This document shows positions 56,580-64,000 of a DNA stretch of 64,000 nt, piece by piece. The first letter of the stretch is position 1, and every line of letters starts with the position of its first letter. The notes below the pieces were generated by a model that did no database searches, was not told where the DNA came from, and saw only the letters and a program-made list of their open reading frames with translations. The translations under genes and the position numbers were made by a program. Source of the DNA: Vanessa cardui (lineage: Eukaryota > Arthropoda > Insecta > Lepidoptera > Nymphalidae); NCBI RefSeq assembly GCF_905220365.1, contig NC_061140.1:5892501-5956500 (forward strand), written 5' to 3'.

Positions 56580-58435
56580 TATAAACTTAAACTAGCACTA
56601 ACTTAGACATAAACGTAGAATCTATCGAGAAGACTTATCAATAAATACATGAATTATTGTAATATAAATTGTTTAATTATTTTCGATTTTTAGCTTTTAC
56701 AAGAATTTTATAAAATATGTTTTTAGTAATATGTAGCGACATAATTAAAAAGGTCATTCACATTTAAATATTATAACTTAAGACGAATTCAAAAAGCTTA
56801 TTTTATCCGAAATACAACAAGACAAGGAGATAATTTATATGCATTTTAGAATTCCTGATTTTTTGTATTTAACATACATGTTTATTATAATGGCAATAGC
56901 AGCTATAAATTATCGAACTTTTTCTGGCACATTTCTTGAAGAAATAATTACTATGCAACACGTATAATAAAATTTATTCAAACATTTATTTTCTGTTGTA
57001 AGAATAAGAATTTGTGTGATAATATATGTTAGAAATATATTAAATTATCCTTACAAACAATTTTTAATATAATATTCTACGGAGTAAAATTTAACCGGAA
57101 GTTCTTTTTTTAAATAAACCCTTTGATAAATATTTGACTATGGTCCGTGTTGTTTTTAAATTTGAAATTTTGAAACACAAACTTTAAAATATTTTTTAAA
57201 ATACAAAATTTATACTTATCATTAATAGCAATAACATAGTAGATATTGAATTAGCATGTCAAGACAAATCTTATTTATTCTGAGCAAATAACAATAAGGA
57301 GATATAAATGAACAAATGAAATTATATATGCTAAAATTTTAAAGATAATTATATCTAGGTATAGAAAAAATAACATTGCAATACGTTTTTTGACACTTCT
57401 ATCCCAAAATGGTTTAAACAGACGCTAGTTGTTATGAGGTGTTCTTTCACTGTCAGAACAAGTAAAAACTTACTTATTATTACGGAAATAATTTTAAACA
57501 GACAAACGCGCTTGCCTTGATTGAAAATTTGCGACGCAGTCCATGGTACCCACACTAAATCATAATATTAGTCTAAGTATATAAAGATACATAAGACCTT
57601 TATTATATATCAATGTTTTTTCGATGACACGATTGCAGTTTGTGAACGTTTTTTAATCATATTCCGAATTTCACGTGGGCGATGCCGCGGGTTTTACTAG
57701 TAATAGATTAAGGATAATATCTTAAATTATGCATTCCTTTTCTAATTTACATTTTATATTAAATTTTATATTCCTATATTTTATCTCTTTAATTATGCTA
57801 AGATTAAAATATATATTCATAGTACATATCAAGTTGAAAAATTAAAACCATTTTTTTTTGTGTACGGCTAATTGATAAAGCATAAAAAGCCCAATTCATT
57901 TGAAAGCATGTGTAGTTTACTAATAACTCTTTAACTGTACTTAAAAAAATATTCATTATCCTTATATTTATGCCACATAGCCTAGTTAGTGAATCTTTAA
58001 CTCTACGTTAAAAAAATATGCACTAACCTTATGTGTTTATGCCACTGGTTGTTAGGCTATTTAATCTCGATTACGTACAAAAAGAAAAACCTTTTTTTTC
58101 CTTAATTATGTCAGATCTTATTCAACACGTTTCATCAATGTGAAATACACGTGTAGCAGAATCTCACCTGAGAGTTACATATATACAAGATTAATTGTTA
58201 GAAGTTACGTACATACAAAGTCATTGACTCTACATAAGGTATTAGAAACCACAAAAAAATCTTTAGTTAAGATTCACGTGTAATATTTATATGATTTGAG
58301 ACCCTAAGTCCGTCAAACCACTACTGTTTATGTGGTTGGATCATATGCTATCAACATAAACCCCTTACGCATTACTAATTTTAATAATAAGAAATTATCC
58401 AATAACTTGAGATAAAAAATAATAAAACATTAGTT
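56580..58435. other. AT-rich noncoding stretch
   Basis: No supported gene. A fragment ending near GTGGGCGATGCCGCGGGTTT (57675-57695) may be a retroelement head remnant. Two related TTATG-CACATAG/TGCCAC segments near 57970 and 58030 suggest a degenerate local duplication. Confidence 0.35.
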
Positions 58436-58439
58436 GATA

Positions 58440-58716
58440 TACAACAACAAAAACAACCTGTAAATTTGCCACAGGTGGACAAAGGCCTGCTCTCCCTTGT
58501 AGGAAAAAGCTTCGGAACATATTCCATTACGCTGTTCCAATGCGAGTTGGTGGAAAACACATGTAGCAGAATTTTTATGAAATTAGACACGTGCAGGTTT
58601 CCTTATGATGTTTTCGACGAATTATAAACACATAAATATTCTGTGGTGCTTGACTTGAACCCGCAATCATCGGTTAAGATGCATACGTTCTAACCTCTGG
58701 TCTATCTCGGCTTTTA
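58440..58716 (-). repeat. tRNA-headed SINE, family A
   Basis: A minus-strand copy: ACAACAACAAAAACAACCTG, TAAATTTGCCACAGGTGGAC, ATTACGCTGTTCCAATGCGA, GGTTTCCTTATGATGTTTTC and TGAACCCGCAATCATCGGTT. It lacks part of the 3' body but keeps the tail, and the head is partly eroded (CTCTGGTCTATCTCGGC). Confidence 0.7.
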
Positions 58717-59179
58717 TGATAGTTTTAAGCTTAATTAAAAATATATAAAAATTTACAGATACTGTTATGAAATAATTTAATTCTTAATAATGTTAAAGCT
58801 TGTAAGAAACCATCTGCAAAGTAATGAAGACATTTTTCCAAATCGAAATGACGTATGTGAACACGATTACTGGTAGCGATTTTACTTAATCGTATTATAC
58901 ATTAACTAACCAAGCGTTTTGGCTAATTGACAGTCAACGAAAACACTCATTATTTGATATAATCGGTTCCGCCTTCAAGCAGGCGGTACGAAATCGACCA
59001 ATGTGGCCAGTTTAACGGTATCGCTGTCACAATCCCCACTATTTCAATTCGCATTACCTACCATTAGCTGTAGGGTAATTTCTATAAGTACACTTTGTTT
59101 TTGTAACATTCAATACCGTTGTTTAATTAATCAGACGATACATGTGTTTCGTTCTTACAGAGGAATTTATTTATGTAAA

Positions 59180-59640
59180 AACTCAAAAGTTATGTAACGT
59201 TATCAGTATAAATTGTAACGTTACATAATATTTTATTATAACATTTAAACACTTAAATAGAATATAACGTTTTGTCCTTTAGTAAATATATATAGTTATA
59301 AGTATTATTGCAAAATACAATCTTCTAAAAACGTACGTTACGTTATTGACTCAATATAAATAACAGTAAAAAAGTAAATTATAACTAACTAACTAGAATG
59401 ATCAATTATAAAAACAAAGGAGTCAGTGAATCAAGTAATTAAATACGCTTAAACGACGGCGGAACTATTTAAAATTATCATAAAAATTAAAACGTACGAT
59501 GCGCACGCGCCGTTATTTTTGGTAAGATCATAGATCCCGTTTACAATAACTTGGTATGAGTCATAATATTAAATAACGTTAAAGCGTGAGTAACGTTACA
59601 CGTACGATTATTAAATAACGAAATAAATCTTTTGTTTATA
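59180..59640. promoter_or_regulatory. Segment with clustered AACGTTA and CGTACG motifs
   Basis: TAACGTTA or AACGTTAC-like words recur near 59193, 59216, 59575 and 59592; ACGTACG-type words occur near 59331, 59493 and 59602; ACGATGCGCACGCGCCG lies near 59495 and is followed at 59520 by a donor-like GGTAAGATC. It may be a promoter or enhancer; the role is an inference from motif clustering. Confidence 0.25.
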
Positions 59641-60746
59641 CGATAACATAACAAATTATTACCTAAATATTGAAAATGAAATGTTACCAATAATATATAT
59701 GCAAGTATATATATACAGCTCGATAGATTATTATGAAATAGTTTAGTATAGTACGAAAATATAATTTATACTGAACGAAATAAGCAATTATATGTAGTTT
59801 ACAATGAAATCATCATATGGTTTTCCTTTAAGTGATCGATTTATTTAATTCTATAGCCAATTTTTTTGTATAAAATTTTAAGTTACGTTCGGATATCGTG
59901 TGAACGGGACCCTCTGGTCAATTTTATAACGGTAACGGCGTAAAGAATAACGGAGGCAATTCATACAACACGCGACGATGTATGTAGATCATGCGATCGG
60001 TCGGATGTCGTATACCGTTTACAATTACTGTTAATCACTTATAGTACAGATAATATAAGTTCATATTCAAATTTTAGTAGATTATTTACGGGTTTGACTA
60101 TAAACGTTGAGAGAATGATTAGAGAGCTGTGCTTTCTTTTGCCGACTGTCAAATCAAAGACGTAAGAAAGAGATAAATTATTATTTTGTAGGAAGTAACT
60201 CGAAATTCACTGCACAACACGAGCGTGAAATTGTACATACATTCTGTATCAAAAACTACTATAATCTACGTCACATAGATACTACTTATATGTGACGTCT
60301 GCTAGCTCTAAGAACCCTGAATACACCCGGTAATAAATCAATGGATAATTTGTTACTCAAAATTTCGATAATCATTTCGATAATGATAGTTACGTTAAAT
60401 TATAAATAAAAATGCATATGCATTTAGTAAAAAACGGTTATTTTAATTTAACAAACAGATACTCCAATTTTATTATATAAATGCAGACGTCATTGTTACA
60501 GATTTTTTTGCATGCATATAAATCATTTCTAATGCAATATTAATAAAAAAACATACGAGGCGAATATAAAAAGTCCTTATTTTGACACGTTCGAAAATAA
60601 AAGACTCGCCGAACGATGCAATAAGTTGAATCATTTGAAGTCTTCGTCGTGATTTATTGCAATCGCCCCAGTGATAATATGATAAATACATCGCAGAACA
60701 AATTATCGACTTATTTCCACTATTAGTGTAATGATTATCTATATTA

Positions 60747-60870
60747 ATGAAATAAATGTGAAAGTTACTCTGTCTTTCTGTCGCTCTTTCACGACCAAAC
60801 CGCTGAACCGAATTTGATGATATTTGGTATGAAGCAAACTTGAAATCCAGGGTACATGACCTAACACATA
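60747..60870 (+). repeat. Non-LTR-like 3' fragment (AACTCTGTCTTTCTGTC family)
   Basis: ATGAAATAAATGTGAAAGTT, ACTCTGTCTTTCTGTCGCTC, TTTCACGACCAAACCGCTGA and GATGATATTTGGTATGAAGC. The antisense 133-codon open frame at 60473-60874 runs through it and is not a gene. Confidence 0.65.
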
Positions 60871-61774
60871 ACAAACAATACTCTAAAACGCGAGCTACTT
60901 ATTACTAAAACTAGTTATTAATAAAATACTAATGATTAATTTTCGTCTGATTTTCTTAGTAATAGATTTTCTTGATCTGAACTTAATATTAGTTCAATTT
61001 TATGATCATTTACATTTCATATATAAGATTTATGTTGTATTTTGTTTCATGGAAATAACAGTTCTTTGAAATGAGTCTTTTTGTTTCCTTATGCTAGTGT
61101 TGTATCTTCGATAACGTTAATAATTATGTTATTGTAGAACTGAGCAATAATTATCGCAACAAGAAGTATACTTAAGATCGTATGTACAGTCGGGGTAAGA
61201 AAAGGTTCGTCACCTTAAGATGTATTTTCATGTGCTCACTGCTCAGTATCCGCTGACACTGACAAACATACATTGCAAATTCAGTAGTAGATATCATATC
61301 TAATTTAAATTTGTAATGACTAATTACGTCCCAAAAATATTTCATATTGATATTAAGCTAGACGTAGTTATTATACTCTGAGCGTTTAATTTTTATATAC
61401 AGTTGTCAGTTTAGTGCTTTACTTTCAAAAGGTACTAAGAGTTTAGAATGAATTTGAAAACTGATGAAGGTTTTCTTACTCTGACTGTACATTAACGCAT
61501 TATTCCATAAAAAGCCTACCTATAACTTTATTAACCTCAATACGAACGCATTAGTATAACAGGACTGCGTAATTTACAACTTTATCCTTTGTTGTGTTGA
61601 AAAAGCCGCCAACCTGTTATCTTCCAATATCTAATGTTACAAATTATGGCCATACAATTTTTTACGTATATAAATAGTTGCTTTTGCTTAGTTAATGCAA
61701 TAATACTCATACGTACATGTTATTTAACAATTTTTTTTATGATAGATAGACATTGGCGCTATTAAAAAAAGACC

Positions 61775-61962
61775 CTTGCTTACTTCGCCAATACGCCACC
61801 AACATTGGGAACCAAGATGTTATGTCTCTTGTGGCTGTATTTACATTGGCTCACTCACCCTTTAAACCGTAACACAACATATTGGTACTTGGCGACTAAA
61901 TATCTGATGATTGGGTGGTACCTACCCTAACAAGCTTGCACAAAGCCCTACCACCAAAAACG
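61775..61962 (-). repeat. Interspersed repeat family B
   Basis: CCAATACGCCACCAACATTG, AACCAAGATGTTATGTCTCT, TTGGCTCACTCACCCTTTAA and GGTGGTACCTACCCTAACAA, ending GCACAAAGCCCTACCACCAA. Confidence 0.65.
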
Positions 61963-62696
61963 CTACACTATCGATGCAAATAGTTTCGATAAGAAAAAAG
62001 ACTTAAGAAAAGGATTGTCTAAAACCGCCGTAGTAACTAACATATACAAAGTGCGAAAAGCCTTAAATCGGAAGCGAAAGAAGCATTCCGAAATACATTC
62101 TCAAAACTCATTCAACTTGTCTAGACTTGGCCTATGACCTTAAAACACACACGTCCGTTTGTTCTCAGCAGTCATCCAGCACGTTCAAATTACATTTAGT
62201 AATACATTGTGCGTATCTGTTAGTACATTAGACCAGTAGCGGTTTGCTTCGGGGCCTCCATTTGAAATATTACAGCCAATAATATTTATAGATTGTTTTA
62301 AGTATTGAGAAGAAAAGTCGTTAGTTGGGAAAATGTGTCGTTTTATCAATTATGGTTTTGAACGACATAGAATTGTAACTTGTATTATAAATGTGATTGT
62401 TAGTTCGTTGCTTTGTAACCTTTTTATGTCGTACTACGATATGAAATCATTAAATTTGTAAACTCGTACTCAAGAGTACAAAAATAACCTAACCTAAGCC
62501 TGTTCCGTGTGGGCGATTCTGTTTTCATAAACTATTACTTTTATATTTATTAATTTGATAAGCTTTTCAATTATTTATTTTTGAAAATTTTGTTTAATAA
62601 TTTCGAAATATATTTCGATTGACTGATTAACCCCAAAGTCTAAGATCAAAGTCTCAATGAACGCTACCGAACGACCAAACGTATAAAAATATACGT

Positions 62697-62698
<2 letters not shown>

Positions 62699-62752
<54 letters not shown>

Positions 62753-62760
62753 AACACACA
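62699..62760. repeat. (CA)n microsatellite
   Basis: About 25 uninterrupted CA units, then CGCAAACACACA. The minus-strand 60-codon frame across it is a repeat translation (Cys-Val). Confidence 0.98.
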
Positions 62761-63214
62761 AATAGGACGTTAAGTTGTAGTACATAAAACAAAGTGAAAG
62801 TTAAAAACATCTTTGTAAGATGTTTTTAACTAAAAATTAAAGTCTGAAATATTTTACAAAGAATTTTTAAATATTGTTATTGAGTCGCTTCTTCTATCAC
62901 ATATTGTTATTTTAATATAATTATTCATAGTTGAAAAGCTTAAGTAAGCACGTAATACATTATTGTTTAAGATAAATATTTTAGTTACAAGACAGTAATG
63001 TTTATTGTGTGTGTTTAACTGGCAACACTAATGTGCGATCACGTTCCAAGCTAGCAACACCATGGAAAGTCGTAATATCCCATGAACGCGACTTGCATAA
63101 TTTTCACGTTATGCAAATATTTACATATTTTTTTAACTTAAAAAAAACATACACATATGTTACAAATTATATTAGAGATATGTAAAATATATATTTTAGT
63201 CTACTGAAATAAAT

Positions 63215-63430
63215 TGGCCATGTGATAACTAGTCACCACTCACCACAGCCCAAAGACGTTGGCAATGTAAATCGCCAATGCGCTACCAACCCTACTAACT
63301 AAAATTACTAAAACTTTCCCTTGTAACTTTACACTAACTCATTTATCACTCAAACTCGAATACTACCCTAAATATTGCTCGTAAATGGTATCTACTAAAA
63401 CGGTCTTGCACCAAGCCATACGATCTAGTA
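63215..63430 (-). repeat. Interspersed repeat family B, diverged
   Basis: GTGATAACTAGTCACCACTC, CAGCCCAAAGACGTTGGCAA, TTCCCTTGTAACTTTACACT and AAACGGTCTTGCACCAAGCC. Confidence 0.55.
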
Positions 63431-63489
63431 GAAAAATGTAAATAATATCTTTTTAATATGTCGACCACAATCCAATGAATAAAACTGTA

Positions 63490-63685
63490 ACTAAAACATT
63501 AATCCGCCTGCGACCTCGCTTGCGTTTTCGGGTTTGGTCGACTAGTTTTGTATATGTAAAACTAGTCTGTCTTTCCTCGAAGATAAAGCTTGCTACGTAC
63601 TAAATTTCATCAAATTCGGTGTAATGGTTTGACTGTTGACAAATGATTGATAGACAGAATTAGTTTCCTATTTATAATATTATTG
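63490..63685 (+). repeat. Retroelement fragment
   Basis: CTGCGACCTCGCTTGCGTTT, then TAGTCTGTCTTTCCTCGAAG, TAAATTTCATCAAATTCGGT, GTAATGGTTTGACTG and ATTTATAATATTATTG: a composite of a family C-like head and the AACTCTGTC-type end. Confidence 0.45.
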
Positions 63686-63904
63686 TAATCATTTAGAATC
63701 TATTAATGATGAATGAAGCTATTAATTATCGTGGCTAAACTAATTTAGAGCAAATCAAATTATCAGCCAAATTTGTAATATATGCCTTACCTTTCAAAAA
63801 TATACCTATATATTTTAAATACTACCAAGATGTAAAATTTGTAAGTGTTTTGTATTCTACTTTTTTTCAATTTTATTTGTTTTCATTTGAAAGAAACATG
63901 TACT

Positions 63905-63992
63905 CAACTATACTGGGTACTGCTTTTTGGCGGCTAAATATCTGGGTGGTACCTAACCAGACTAGCACAATCCCCACCACCAAGTATGTCTA
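63905..63992 (-). repeat. Interspersed repeat family B, 5' end only
   Basis: ACTGGGTACTGCTTTTTGGC, GGCTAAATATCTGGGTGGTA and CCTAACCAGACTAGCACAAT, ending CCCACCACCAAGTATG: the reverse of the family B beginning. Confidence 0.6.
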
Positions 63993-64000
63993 AACATAAA

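Noticed and set aside
59003..59197. Plus-strand frame starting MASLTVSLSQ
   Set aside because: The first codon is GTG, not ATG, and no splice acceptor or homology supports it.
60473..60874. Minus-strand open frame of 133 codons
   Set aside because: It runs antisense through two retroelement fragments, has no domain or splice support and is explained by chance.
62575..62757. Minus-strand Cys-Val repeat protein
   Set aside because: Translation of the (CA)n microsatellite.

Overview
The window is AT-rich nuclear DNA from an insect, almost certainly a moth or butterfly. The evidence is its dense load of short interspersed repeats of lepidopteran type (tRNA-headed SINEs ending in CAACAACA-type tails, short non-LTR-like 3' fragments such as GCGACCCGCCCCGGCTTCGC, and a repeat beginning GGTGGTACCACCCACTCATC). 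It also has small spliced exons with GT-AG junctions and eukaryotic nuclear tRNA genes. I see no bacterial operons, CRISPR array or organellar sequence. A nymphalid butterfly is my best guess from the repeat types, but that is an inference.

The central find is one multi-exon plus-strand gene from 25304 to 42437. I assembled it from nine coding exons whose splice phases all agree. It encodes a predicted 1213-residue single-pass membrane protein: signal peptide, cysteine-rich ectodomain of about 225 residues, one transmembrane helix (about 246-268), and a cytoplasmic tail of about 945 residues. The tail is rich in proline motifs, basic segments, serine clusters and a cysteine cluster. I think it is the insect trichome gene shavenoid (sha), but this rests on recognition without any alignment. 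Several exons have no ATG-initiated reading frame and were found only from splice sites.

Layout: 1-100 may be the last codons of a plus-strand gene. About 470-652 is a GC-richer candidate noncoding first exon ending in a consensus donor. 660-25000 is intergenic or 5' intronic DNA, mostly repeats. 25109-42715 is the main gene with its leader and poly(A) signal; its introns hold a tRNA-Glu(CTC) gene, a tRNA-derived SINE next to exon 4, a Tigger/pogo-type transposon remnant and a MITE. 42716-51000 is repeats plus tRNA-Ile(AAT) and tRNA-Leu(TAA). 51100-51427 is a candidate first exon of a second plus-strand gene whose coding part is not visible here. 51430-64000 is repeats and unexplained AT-rich DNA, including a long (CA)n tract and an AACGTTA/CGTACG-rich segment near 59.2-59.6 kb.

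No multi-gene system is visible. The points most worth a second look are the main gene's unusual features (an in-frame 78-bp intron, a possible membrane-anchored short isoform, a cytoplasmic CxxCxxC/CxxC cluster, a DSGxxS motif and a duplicated start-codon context), the SINE with a 13-bp target duplication and an inverted copy of that target in its tail, and several near-perfect hairpins.
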